A stretch of 64,000 nt of DNA from the NCBI GenBank assembly GCA_900660155.1, contig CABFPE010000021.1:749336-813335 (forward strand). Direction: 5' to 3'. Under the pieces are notes generated by a model that worked only from the letters and a program-made list of their open reading frames with translations, was not told the DNA's origin and did no database searches. Positions 1 through 11,743 of this stretch are shown piece by piece; position 1 is the stretch's first letter; each line of letters opens with the position of its first letter. The position numbers were made by a program, and so were the translations under genes. The stretch is from Hofstenia miamia. Lineage: Eukaryota > Xenacoelomorpha > Acoela > Hofsteniidae.

Positions 1-1407
1 TGAAAAACTAAAATTTTCGAAACTTTTCAGATAGACAACATTAGTAATGGTGTTAAAAACATAAAGACTGTGATGGAACCTTCCGTTGATCATTACGAAT
101 GGCCCGTTGCCTGAAACATGACCAATTATAGTTTGCGAGATTTAAAGTTTGGGAATTTTTCATAGAAATTTTATTCGCAATATGTCCGAGAAGAGTGAGT
201 TTCATTTAATTGTATATCTGTAGCATTCACAACCTCTGAAAAACTAAAATTTTCGAAACTTTTCAAATAGACAACATTAGTAATGGTGGTTAAAACATAA
301 AGGTTGTGATGGAATCTTGCGTTGATTGTTACGAACTTCCCATTGCCTGATACATTACTAATTAATTTGCGAGATTTAAAGTTTGGGAATTTTTCATAGA
401 AATTTGAATCCCCATATAATGTCCGAGAAGACTGAGTGTCATTTAATTGTATATCTGTAGCATTCACAACCTCTGAAAAACTAAAATTTTCGAAACTTTT
501 CAGATAGACAACATTAGTAATGGTGTTAAAAACATAAAGACTGTGATGGAACCTTCCGTTGATCATTACGAATGGCCCGTTCCGTTGATCATTGCGAATT
601 GCCCGTTGCCTGAAACATGACCAATTATAGTTTGCGAGATTTAAAGTTTGGGAATTTTTCATAGAAATTTTATTCGCAATATGTCCGAGAAGACTGAGTG
701 TCATTTAATTGTATATCTGTAGCATTCACAACCTCTGAAAAACTAAAATTTTCGAAACTTTTCAAATAGACAACATTAGTAATGGTGTTAAAAACATAAA
801 GGTTGTGATGGAATCTTGCGTTGATCGTTACGAACTTCCCATTGCCTGATACATTACTAATTAATTTGCGAGTTTTAAAGTTTGGGAATTTTTCATAGAA
901 ATTTGAATCGCCATATAATGTCCGAGAAGACTNCATTCACAACCTCTGCAAAACCAAAATTTTCGAGACTTTCCAGATAGGCAACATTACTAATGGTGTT
1001 GAAAGCATAAAGGTTGTGATGGAATCTTTCATTGATCGTTACGAACTGCCCATTGCCTGATACATTACCAATTAGTTTGCGAGATTTAAAGTTTGGGAAT
1101 TTTTCATAGAAATTTTAATCCCAAAATTAATGTCCAAAAAGATTGAGTGTCATTTAATTGTATATCTGTAGCATTCACAACCTCTGAAAAACCAAAATTT
1201 TCGAAACTTTCCAGATAGCCAACATTATAAAGGTGTTGAAAGCATAAAGGCTGTGATGGAAACTTCCGTTGATCATTACGAATGGCCCGTTGCCTGAAAC
1301 ATGACCAATTATAGTTTGCGAGATTTAAAGGTTGCCAATTTTTCAAAAAAATTTGAATCGCCAAATAATTTATGAGAAGACTGAGGGTCATTTAATTGTA
1401 TATCTGT
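1..1407 (-). repeat. Tandem array of a ~237-bp unit (satellite), open on the minus strand over long stretches
   Basis: About six head-to-tail units start at the window edge. The landmark CCTCTG(A/C)AAAA recurs near 233, 470, 732, 943 and 1191, with spacing of 237 for the cleanest pair and 211-262 elsewhere because of small indels and one N at 933. Since 237 equals 3 x 79, the minus-strand reading frame is kept from unit to unit, giving a 79-residue repeat with core motifs such as INARFHHNLYVFNT and ENFSFSEVVNATDIQLND. Some units end in a stop, so this is not one continuous gene. Single, more diverged units occur at about 39.5-40.2, 54.8, 61.6 and 62.2 kb, inside a dispersed repeat. I infer that the array is an expansion of that internal segment. 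The array ends abruptly near 1407. Confidence 0.85.
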
Positions 1408-2752
1408 ACTTGTAAAGCTGTGCCTGAACAAGGCACCCTTGGCAACAATCAGATAATTGGGAAAAGCATTTTAACGAATAACATAGCTACGCAACCAGTA
1501 GTAAGGTTAGAGTAAAATCTATATGACATTCTATAACAAATTCAAGGTACACTAAAATCATACTAACCTTTTACACGGTAATTATTCAGATCAGAAATGT
1601 TTAAAATTGCACAGATTGTCTACTACTCTTTAAGTCAAATGAGGCAATACAAATTCGTATAAATAATATTAATGTACAATTGTTGAAATGTTTGTAGTGC
1701 ATCGATTGATGCCACATCATATTTGTTTATTCTAATGTTACAATTTTGTGAGGCACTATAATTCTTCAATCACTACATCTGTCCTATAAACGATATTCTT
1801 ATAAAGAAACTTTAAAACATATATGGAGTGCAGTATAGGAACCTGTATTCTTATATCCGATATGCTTATGATCGGATTTTACTAGTTCCATCTATAATTA
1901 AATAACAATTTATTTGTAAGCATTTAAAAAAGTTATCTCATAAATAAGTCTGGGTATTTTTTTAGAATCGGTGTATAATTAACCACGCATTTTACTGAGA
2001 GGTGCAAATTGTAACTGTGTATTTTGTTTTAGAAATAATAGAAATGTTGCTGTTCAAAAAATTTTCGAAATTCCCATCAGTGTTTAGTGATCGAAAAGAA
2101 TTTTTAAAGGTAATTTCGAATTATATGTTTATAGAGATATGTGAATTATATTTATAAATCGATGGCATAGAGGAAAATCGACTTTAAATGTTTGTTAACA
2201 TTTAAATTTAGGCAGAAGAGTTAAACGGTGCTATGTGGCAGATAGCCCCTTTTTGCCCAATAAAAAAAACTTTGCTGTTAAAAATTTTGCGATTTGGAGA
2301 TAGCACCTTTGTGTGTGCCCTATGCCATCGAAATGTTCTTGATGCAAAATATCAAATTAGTCAGAACAAAAGTGATATATAAACATATAGATGTGTTCAA
2401 GACAAGGGGAAATGTCTTGAACGCGCTTTCCCTTGATGCACAGCTTTAATAGCCGTATACTTTAGCCTTTTCGGCAGAAAATAGCACCTTTTATAAAAAA
2501 AATTCATGTATATGCCCTTAAGAATTTCATCTAAAAACAATTGAAATTTTTTTGCAAAAAAATATATAGTTAATAGCGACTGTTTCTTGGAACCAGGTTA
2601 ATCTCATAGTCTCATAGCTTCGATAATTGTCCAGTCGGGCGGTTTTAATCAGTGTCAACCCGTGGTTGGCCGGATAAACTGTATTCGTATATTTTGCATT
2701 GAATTATTTCGAAATACAATGGCATATTGCCTAGTAAATTAATCGATATATA
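1408..2752. other. AT-rich stretch with no recognised gene
   Basis: No open stretch of convincing length and no element ends were recognised. It lies between the end of the tandem array and the TA target site of the Tc1 element. Confidence 0.6.
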
Positions 2753-4262
2753 CAGTAGGGGACAAATTATTATGACCACCCACGATTTTTTGGTTTTTTA
2801 TGGATATATCATAAACCAAGAAGTTATTATTGCGCAAAGTCATACATTTTTGTATTAATAATTAATTTGTGCCTTGGCAATAGGTGGTACATAGCTAAGC
2901 TATATTGAGTCAATAAATGCACTGTGATTCTGGAAGTATATACAGTCTCATTTGTTAATGCGTATAGGCAAATCTATGTAATAACAGATACAGAACACAG
3001 AGAAGCTCTGAACACATACATAGAAATATTGCCTGTGTATTGATGAATCATGTCAGCCAATAGGATGTCCACAATTGTTTTTCTGTGTATCACTGCTTAA
3101 AAGCTCTGTTTCTGTTGAGGCATTATCATTGCAAATATGGGTAAGTGTTCAGACCTGTCTGTTGCATAAATCGAAAGTATTAAAGCTTTATTACGTACTC
3201 GTGTCTTTTCAATGCGCCAAATTGCTGTTCAAACAAATGGGCATGTACCTAGGTCATGTAGAGTTGGCAAATGTGGTCGAAAAAGAAAAACAACTCCACG
3301 TGATGATCTATCCATGATTTTTTCACTTCGTCAGAATCCCTTGATGTCAGCTGCACAAATCAAATCGAACCTAGTTGAACGAGGAGTTGAAGTTTCAACA
3401 TGTACAGTGCGCCTCTGACTCAATAGTCACACTTTGCAGAGTACCTCGATTGACACCAGCAATGATGAAGTAGCGCTTGAATTTTGCTGGTCAGCATGCA
3501 GATTGGACTTAAGAGCATTGGAGCAAAGTGTGGCAGATTCCAGGTGCAGTTCATCCAACTTGTCCAGTTGTAAAGGATCCAACAAAGGTTATGGTTTGGG
3601 GCATCATCACATATAAAGGATCTGTAAGGGCATGATGACTGCTCCAAAATACTTAGAAGTCATTTGGAATAATGTCATCCCACAGATAGCTGACTGGTAT
3701 GATACTCCTGATGACTGCGTTTTCATGCATGATGGAGCACCATGCCACAAAGCCAAGACGGTTTCCCAGTTCTTAGAAAAGAATAGAATTAAAGTGCTTC
3801 CATGACCAGGTAATAGCCCAGAACTCAACCCAATTGAGAATATTTGGGGTATTCTCAAAGCAAAATTGGCAAGGCATTCATGTGTGACCAAGAATCAACT
3901 TAATGCTGCTATTCTTGAAGCATGGTATCATGATGAGTATTTCTTGGAGAAGATCAGGACTTCTATTGATAGCATGCCAGCCAGGATTCAAGCCGTGATA
4001 TAAGCCAAAGGAGGACCTACGAAGTATTAGTATATTATCTTCAAAAGGATTGTGATGATAGTTTTGTATCATGAAAAACTCTCTAATTGTGAATTTCTAT
4101 TACTCTTATTTTAGTGATGTACGTATCTTTTATTGCCTAAGCTAAATCTCAATTATTATAACTAAATTTATATGATTATGCATAGTAATAAGTTGTTGGT
4201 GTATGATATATCCAAGAAAAACCAAAAAATCATAGGTGTTCATAATAATTTGTCCCCTACTG
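2753..4262 (+). mobile_element. Tc1-family DNA transposon, full length but inactive
   Basis: Both ends are visible. The left end starts CAGTAGGGGACAAATTATTA and the reverse complement of the right end starts identically. Similarity continues for about 60 bp, so these are long terminal inverted repeats. A TA dinucleotide flanks each side (2751-2752 and 4263-4264), the standard Tc1/mariner target duplication. The element is about 1510 bp and has one transposase gene on the plus strand, now broken. The near-perfect inverted repeats suggest it is not very old. Confidence 0.93.
3137..4030 (+). pseudogene. Tc1-type transposase, DD34E, broken
   Basis: This is the cut-and-paste transposase of the surrounding Tc1 element. 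It starts at ATG 3137 (MGKCSDLSVA). The N-terminal part has helix-turn-helix character and is followed by the basic linker GRKRKTTPRDD typical of Tc1 proteins (about 3280-3310). Downstream come the catalytic segments MHDGAPCH (second Asp) and SPELNPIENIWG (Glu). There are 34 positions between them, hence DD34E. The gene has an early TAA at codon 11, a TGA near 3417, a frame change after it, and later in-frame stops such as the one before PGNSPELNP and one in the C-terminal AVI-AKGGPTKY. Reading resumes each time in recognisable Tc1 sequence. It cannot make a working enzyme. Minus-strand open frames across 3420-4072 are only shadows. Confidence 0.92.
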
Positions 4263-4264
4263 TA

Positions 4265-4646
4265 TATATATATATATATATGTGTATAATATATATAAAT
4301 TTATTTATTTATTTATACTGTGTCGCTATGTACGCTTAACAAATTATATATGTCACTATGTACGCATCGCAAAATTTATATATGTCGTTATGAACCACAG
4401 TGGTCTCAATGTATGTACAGACTACTCTTTAAAACTGTTTTTTAACAAATACAAATTTTATTGAAATGGCAGCCTAAGTATAGCTCTATAATTTCTCAAT
4501 GTAGTGAATAATTCAGCCGGAAGTTTATTGCACAACCAACCAATGTCATACATCAATTTTTTCTGTAGATTTCTGCTCATTTTTTTTCATATGTCGCTAT
4601 GTACTCTCTGATAGTCATTCTGTACACTTTTTTTGAAATTTGTAGG

Positions 4647-4677
<31 letters not shown>

Positions 4678-5090
4678 TTTATTTTCATTTTTTTTTTATT
4701 TTATTTTATGTCTAGTTTTGAGAATTTGCATTCAAGTTTGAATTTGATTTTCTCAAGGGCTTTTAGTATTATACTTCTGATTGAACTATTGCAATAAACA
4801 AATTCTATTTCATATGATTTGTAAATCGTTACACCTAATGTTGTCCAAATTATGCAAGTTAAAGTGGTTCTCAATGAAATGATAACAGCGGAAGGTATTC
4901 AACAGAGTTCTTTTTGCGTCTGAAGCGTATGTTGCAGTGGACGTGTCCGAAGTTCTTTTTAGCTTTCGAGCTTGACTGCACATCTGCCAAATAATCATAT
5001 ATCGCAATAAAATATTTTGTATTTTCATTTCTTTACTACGGATTTTATACATTTCATTTATATATATTGTTACTAAAGGCTTGAATTTAG
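4265..5090. other. Low-complexity AT-rich stretch with short repeated motif
   Basis: It contains (TA)n tracts near 4261-4281 and 4648-4674 and four degenerate copies of a motif like TATGTCGCTATGTACGC (about 4319, 4350, 4381 and 4592). No gene is supported. The minus-strand open frame at 4810-5115 has no recognisable family feature. Confidence 0.5.
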
Positions 5091-5285
5091 GGTTCATCGG
5101 ATCTTTTAGCCACACATTTCAATATTTCGAAAGAATTGGCATGGTCGTTGATTACGGAATCAGTGAGGTTCGCTCGATTATGTACCAAAAATGTGAAACT
5201 TACGTTACTTCTTCCATAAAGAATCACTGTCAAGAAATTGTAGCTGCTATAACAAAGGGAAATCCTGATTTCATCTCTAAGCTAA
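5091..5285 (+). CDS. Possible single exon of an unrecognised host gene
   Basis: An open plus-strand stretch runs from an AG acceptor-like site (GAATTTAG, 5083-5090) to a GT donor-like site (CTAA|GTAAC at 5286). It encodes about 65 residues of mixed, non-repetitive composition, including FQYFERIGMVVDYGISEVRS and YVTSSIKNHCQEIVAAITKG. Amino-acid use is more balanced than in the surrounding AT-rich noise, so a real exon or a decayed gene fragment is plausible. I do not recognise the family. The tract before the acceptor is not strongly pyrimidine-rich, and no neighbouring exons were identified. Confidence 0.3.
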
Positions 5286-6150
5286 GTAACATTGTTTGTT
5301 ATTTGACTCAAATTTTTTGGTTCAGAATTTAAAATTTTCCGTAGAATTGGACAGCAATCTTCATTTTACCAATTGCAATTAATTCCACTAACACCAAAAT
5401 TTTCGGATAACTTTTTGCTATGGGTTAAAATACATTTATATGAAATATTAGTCAACGCGTGTTAAAATAACGAGAATAAAATTAACGAGAATAAAATTTG
5501 CGATTAATAGCTTGTCATGAATTGCAATAATATATATGCTGACGACCATTTATTTTCTCTCGTTTTGTGCCAGCAATTTTATTGTTGTACTATACTCTCA
5601 GATGATTTGTTAAGCGGCCATATTGAGGCTGTTCGTGTCTTCATTATTTCAGAAAACGGCAGAAACTGCAAAACCGTTTATTGCTATCTTGAAAGTTTTT
5701 TCAAAATTGTGAGAAATATATGTGTCTAATTTTGAACTTGCTCCATATCTTGAAACACTGGAAAAGTTTATTTTTCAATAAAAATTACAATTGTTTAAAA
5801 AGCTACTAATTTTCTCAAAAACTTATGTCCCTTTTAATCAGTAGGCCTATTTTTTACTTGTCAAAAAATGGCCTCCACTTTTTCGGTTTGCTACATCAAA
5901 ATTTGGTGTGTTGCATACAATAAAATCTACATACTTAAATTGAAGATAATTTTTTAAATTTCAGCTCATCTTTTTCAATACTTCGGCCCAAACCCAAACG
6001 GCAAATGTTCATCTCTGACTCAAATTAAGTGGATGGCATCAAATTATTTTCTTGGTCACATTCTATGCAATGAGTGTGATTGTATTGCAGTAAAGTAAAT
6101 TGATAATTGGGGAATGACATTGCTTTCAATGATTTGAAAGTTTGATTCCA

Positions 6151-6199
<49 letters not shown>
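5286..6199. other. AT-rich stretch ending in a (TA)n tract
   Basis: No gene was recognised. A (TA)n microsatellite of about 45 bp (6153-6199) borders the mariner element. Minus-strand open frames through the tract are runs of Tyr-Ile and are artefacts. Confidence 0.6.
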
Positions 6200-6202
<3 letters not shown>

Positions 6203-7204
6203 GGTGCTGAAAAAGTTCCCAATCAAATGTTCACAGTTAATATTCACATATTTTAGTCTACTTGTGCTAACTATGAGTGCAAGAAAGTCAAATCCTGAGA
6301 TAGTAAAGTTGCTGAAAGCTGCCAAATCAACAGTTCGGGATGCAATCACCCGTTACAAGGAGCTAGGGACATTTGTGATGATCGTTTCAGCAGTGGATGG
6401 CTTGTACCCCAAGCAAAATAAAGGCAATCAGAGAGAGGGTAAGGAGAAACCCCAATGATCAATGAGAAAGCTAGGGAGGGATATGAAAATGGATGAAAAA
6501 TCTGTCAGAACAATTTTTAAGAAGGACAGCACGGAGGCTGGAGAAGTCATCTTCTCTGATGAAAAACTGTTCCCTGTTGAAGCCAAATTCAACTCCCAAA
6601 ATGACAGGATCTTGGCAAAAAGTGCAGAAAGCATCCCAGATGATGACTTTAAATGTGTCTACAGTCGACTGCAATCTCCCTTCATTTTTGTGAAAGAGGG
6701 TGTAAAAGTGAATGCTGAAAGTGACGTTGAGGATATTTATGCTCCAGTTTTTATTGATAGCAAAAAGCACTTCAAAATGACCCGTTCACCTTTCAAAAGG
6801 ATGGTGCACTCTCTCACTTTCCTGCTTTCTGGAGTAAGGAGATGTGGCGTCCTTCATCTCCAGACCTGCACCCTATGGACTTCAGTATGTGGTCAATCTT
6901 AGAGGAGGAGGAGGAGGAGGAGGAGGCCTGTGTTCTGCCCCACGAAAATATTGAGAGTTTGAAAAGGTCTCTCGTGAAGGAATTGGACAAAATACCCCCA
7001 GGAAGTGCTGCATGCATCTGTGAAAAGCTTCAGAGGGAGACTCGAGCGTGTCATTCATGTAAATGGCGGCCATATCGAAAACTAGGTGTATCATTTTGTT
7101 CATTTGGCCCATAAATAAAAGTGTGTTAAATTGTGTTTCATTTAAACCTTTTGTTATTGTTTTATTGAGATTTTTATAAGGTCGGTGACTTTCTCCGCAC
7201 CCTG
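6200..7204 (+). mobile_element. Mariner-family (DD37D, maT-like) transposon, full length but inactive
   Basis: The left end CAGGGTGCTGAAAAAGTT and the reverse complement of the right end, CAGGGTGCGGAGAAAGTC, form an imperfect terminal inverted repeat of about 18 bp. TA flanks both sides. The element is 1005 bp and inserted into a (TA)n tract, which offers many target sites. It holds one broken plus-strand transposase gene. Confidence 0.88.
6273..7085 (+). pseudogene. Mariner-type transposase with internal deletion and a GAG expansion
   Basis: Reading starts at ATG 6273 (MSARKSNPEIVKLLKAAKS), a short N-terminal helix-turn-helix segment. Catalytic blocks follow: FSDEKLF (first Asp, about 6556) and FQKDGALSHF (second Asp, about 6799). 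Then FWSKEMW, PSSPDLHPMDFSMW (third Asp) and the typical C-terminus RLERVIHVNGGHIEN, stop at 7083-7085. Only 25 residues lie between the second and third Asp. In DD37D relatives this spacing is 37, so about 12 codons have been lost. A run of GAG codons (about 6902-6926) sits after SILE, where relatives have a short non-repetitive stretch. There are several frame changes, for example between 6458 and 6462 and near 6800. The protein would be inactive. Confidence 0.87.
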
Positions 7205-7206
7205 TA

Positions 7207-10127
7207 TATATATAATTTCAAAAATTACTGAATACTAATATTATTTTTAGTCTGATACGAACTACGACTATCATACACCTACGAATTATTCTACGCAAGA
7301 ACAACTGACAAGCATTCTACTTTTGTTGAAACAAACAGATGCCTGTTTGATAACAGTAGAAGTCTACCTACAAAATCTTTTGTTTTCTAATTCCATACTG
7401 TCAGAATGCCCTTCCTCGGGTTCTTGAAATTGCTTAATCCTAAACACCTATTGTATTTATGTTTATTCTTTTCATTTCTTTTTCTGTTAAAAGAAAAGAT
7501 TTCCAATCCGTTTATTTAAAGAACGCATAGCGTTAAGATTAATCAAGCTGATCAAACGAACGGTCGGTTTTTTTGGGTTTTTGACAAAATCGGCAAAAAT
7601 GGCTTAATCTACTAAAATTCAATTGGTAGCTCTCTGAAACGCAATTTTTTCAATGATTGTCATGACGAAAATAGATGTAAATAAGTATTTTTCTCCAAAT
7701 TGTAAAGTAGGCAATCGCATGTTCTGTCCTGAAACAACAATTTTCTTAAACAATAGTCATCAATTATTGATAGCCTGCAGCAGTTTGTTGTTGGGAAACG
7801 TGTAAAAATTTATGGCATGCACTTAAGTTTTTGTTGTAGGTGCACTTTGTAAAGTTTATTAAGAATTTTCTACAATAAAAAATTGCAATGTTGTTTTCCT
7901 TTTATATCTTAATAGAATTAGTTAGAATAATCTATTTTGTTTTAATATTGTGTTTTGTTGAATTATAAAATGAAAAACTAATTCAAACGCACGGTTTTTT
8001 CATAAGGAAAATTCTATTGCTTTCTAAATAGATAATAAATATTATTTGAAATTATTTCTCATAATCAATATCTATAAATGCACTAAAAACTATCACAACA
8101 GCCTAAGACACGATATTGCAAAACATGCAATTTGAATGAAAAAATTGTGTGATATGTTAAGCAGTCTACGGATACAGTTATATTCATTTATTCGATGATT
8201 TACAACTTTAAAAGTATCTAAATGTTTATTTCAATTGCTTAAGTAGGCTTGGGTTTCCATTGGACCCATTTGTAGTGCATAAAGAGTACAATTGTTCAAG
8301 TGAATAATTAAATTGCAAATACATTTACATAGTAAATTTAACTGGCATGTAGTAAAAAATTTTTTGAAATTTTTTGTTATAACCCTGTGCTTTAAATAGG
8401 GGTCAACGATAAATTTATATGCAATTGAAATGGTCTATCAAAATTTTGATCATGTTGCATTAGATTATATACTAAATTTCAATAACGTTAAGCTTAATTT
8501 ACATGCATGTGTATAATTTGCTTTGCTGCTTAGATTTTGTTGTAAAGATCTTATGAAAATGCTCTCAATGCCTTTTAAATAACATGATCTTGATGTTTGG
8601 TGTAATAATTTCGCTTCAAATTTTAGTCCGCCTTTTTAGTTGATTAGAAATACTTGAAAAACCAATATAATTTTCGCTACATGTGCATTATTTATATTAA
8701 ATTTGACAAATTGTTTTCTTCGTTTGTTGATTTTAAATTGAACTTAGTTTCTCATTGATATAAATGCAACTAAACTTTTCTTTTATTAATGATATTTTTC
8801 TCAGCTCCTTATGCATTTTTAACTACCAATTAATGGGAATGATGGCAATCTAAATATTTTTAACGGATTTAGCGTTGCATTTAGTACAGTAGAGCATCGA
8901 TTCATCACTTAGTTGTAAAATAGTAGATTTTATCATTCATTAGCTAAAAACTTCATTATTATTTCTTAAATGCGCATTGCAGTCATTTAAAAAAACACTA
9001 TTAATAAAATTAAACTTAATTGTGGAATACAAAGTTGAAATTAATAACGAATGTAGAAGAATTTTGTCATTCCTTCTACTTGGTGACCGCAACGCCCAGA
9101 ATTTCTCTATTTATATTAGTTAATATTGACTTTATTCTGGGTTCCTAAATTATTTTATCCTTCAATCTAATCATACAACTTGGTCAAAAAGCATCACCTC
9201 AGTTACCTTCAAATGCTTCATTTTCAAGTTTTCTAGCAGCTTTTTCCTGCATAAAATGCTGAGTTTTTTGGGGAAACAATAAAAAATACCGATTCTAGTT
9301 TTCCTCTTTCAGATATGTCTGTGTTCAACTGGCATGAAGATACCTTCTAGAGTGCCTGTTCACGATGGCATATAATGGAAACTACACCTCCGACAAGAAA
9401 TTCAAACAACAATAAAAAATTGATATTGGTGCAAATACACAAAATCGTAAGACTAATATTATCAAAAAAAAATTGTCAGGAGTAAAGTATTTTCTATACT
9501 AAAATTTTCTATATGCTTTAAACCTGGCAGCAAAGCTTTCCCTTGTGCATACTTCTTAAAATTCAAGTGGAAATTACAATACTTTTTTCTTATTATATAT
9601 TCACATCAAGAAGTTTTTTATAAAAACTACCGAACGGACTATATTGCCAGTTTAGATATATCTTTTGCAAAAACTTGATATTAATGTATTTCACTAATTC
9701 CTAGAGTCCTTAGGAAAAACTAAATATAGTAATATAATTTTCAGTCATACATAATACAAGTGGACCACGGATATCGTGACAACTTGCTTAAATACCAAAA
9801 AATCGTTCGTTCCCTATATGGTATATCTCAACATAAAGTTGCAATATTTGTCAAAAATAGCAAAATTTTTAGTCAAAATATATATAATGGCATATTAATT
9901 TATTTCTACTAAATTGAACATGCCTCATTCACACAACTGGTGTTCAGTGTATCTGGTGGAGCTTTGACCGCTGCCAGCTCGTGAATATGGACGAGGGTGT
10001 TGTAGTGACTTCATTGAAATTGTTGGCGTCTTAAATTCCAGAATAAATCGCACAATAGTAATGTCTCCAAATTCCATAATAATAATTATTATTATAAAAC
10101 TTCAATAGCTTTATTAGATTACTTTTT
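7207..10127. other. AT-rich intergenic DNA
   Basis: Nearly 3 kb without a supported gene or recognisable element end on either strand. Base composition is uniformly AT-rich with frequent stops in all frames. Confidence 0.65.
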
Positions 10128-10235
10128 ATTAATAATAATAATAATAATAATAGCGCCGCTGAATACTTTGGACATTTCATAGCGCCTCTGAATATCATTT
10201 TTTGGACTATTATAGTGGCGCTAAATATTTTGTGT
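10128..10235. repeat. (AAT)n tract followed by AGCGCC-type motif repeats
   Basis: A run of AAT (about 10128-10152) is followed directly by AGCGCCGCTGAATA, then AGCGCCTCTGAATA about 35 bp later. An inverted relative (TATAGTGGCGCTAAATA) occurs at about 10211. The same motif recurs in greater number at 11.28-11.74 kb. Confidence 0.7.
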
Positions 10236-11275
10236 AAAAAAATTTTTGGAAAAAACATCAAATTTAACAAACAATAACATTAATAACATGCAATATTAAC
10301 TATGATTGGAAAGTTTTCCAAAAATTGCGTACAATTGAGCCTATTTGAAAATAAATTTTGTAAAAAATTCCCTATAATCGTCATATCCATTTTGAAAATG
10401 AATTTGACGTATTTATTTCATTTGAAAACCTTTACTGATGTTCTTTGGCAGTGAAAATGCCAAGTTTTCGGATTCCTTTAAAGTAAAGTTCGAACTACAA
10501 AATGTACTAAGTTTGAACAAAATTCTATTAAAGAGTTATGATTTTATCAATTACATTTATCGCTCTAAAAATGAGGAAATTCAATATTAAAAGGTAATTT
10601 ATCGTAGAGCTATTCAGGCGCATCTAATGGCATTTAAACTGTTTCGATAGCATAAAAACTCATTGAGTTATAATTATCCAAAGTTAGTCTACTCTAATAT
10701 TTAAAAAATCGAATTTTACAAAAGTCTAAAATTGACAATTTCTTTTGGCTGCTGCTGTGCAACCAGTATAGATAAATTCGAAAAAATAAAAAGTAGTTTC
10801 ACATGGAACTAGTCAGCGCGCATGTTTTCATATATAACACTAGTCCATAACGTCAAAAGTCTAAGAGTAATAGCATTCCAAAATTCATCAGTTGATATCG
10901 TTAAATAGAAAATCGAAAGTTGTAATAAACTAAAGTGTTGTTAACTCAAAGGGAAAAGTAATGAAAAATATAATATTAATACTATAATGTATAGAATTAA
11001 AGAAGTTCAAATAAAGAATGCTGAAAAGAGGTAAGGAATTGAATAAGAATTGGCAGTGCACTAGCTGTCTAATTATATGAATTGAACTATAATATTTTGG
11101 ATCTTTAACAATAAATATATGTCATTATAGTAAAACCCAAAGTAGTGCACAAGTGGCATTGATTCACTACTTTTGACGGACTAGTTATATTTGTCTTTTA
11201 AAACTTATTACATGATTAGTTAACATGCTGAGATGATGTCCATCAATATAATAATCAAAATAAAAATGTGTGTAT
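10236..11275. other. AT-rich intergenic DNA
   Basis: No gene or element was recognised. It separates two clusters of the AGCGCC motif. Confidence 0.55.
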
Positions 11276-11545
11276 TAAGCGCCTCTATAATAGTACAATT
11301 TTGTATTAAGCTGCGCTATAATAGTTCTGAATTTGTATTCAGCGCCGCTAAGAATGTAAACAAAGTTGTATTCAGCGCCACTATAATAATCAAAATAAGA
11401 AAACTTGAATTAAGCGCCTCTATAATAGTACAATTTTGTATTAAGCTGCGCTATAATAGTTCTGAATTTGTATTCAGCGCCGCTAAGAATGTAAACAAAG
11501 TTGTATTCAGCGCCACTATAATAGTTAAAATTCGAAAACTTGAAA
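11276..11545. repeat. Two 135-bp tandem units, each with four AGCGCC-type submotifs
   Basis: The segment from 11276 (TAAGCGCCTCTATAATAGTA) repeats almost exactly at 11411, so the period is 135 bp. Within each unit a submotif of the form AGCGCCNCT or AGCTGCGCT followed by ATAATAGT or a variant recurs every 31-34 bp, giving a nested higher-order structure. The GC-rich submotifs stand out in this AT-rich DNA. Confidence 0.85.
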
Positions 11546-11670
11546 GCCGTTTTTCTCACGTTTGAACAACGCCACCACGCTGAAATTTACGTGAGTTTTT
11601 GCGAATATACTAAGCTAGATGGCTACAAATTTTCAGCCAATTTGATTGGATACAGGCCTAATAATCGCAC

Positions 11671-11743
11671 GGCGCCGCTGAATACACCCCCAGCGCCACT
11701 GAATACCAGAGGAATCAAAATTTATTGGTATTCAGCGGCGCTC

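Noticed and set aside
171-936. The satellite array as a functional repetitive gene
   Set aside because: Stops and frame changes occur in some units, and no start, promoter or end was recognised. An exon-derived satellite explains the open frame.
3420-4072. Minus-strand open frames opposite the Tc1 transposase
   Set aside because: Shadow frames; the plus strand carries the Tc1 motifs.
6025-6349. Minus-strand open frames rich in Tyr-Ile
   Set aside because: They run through a (TA)n microsatellite and have no other coding signal.
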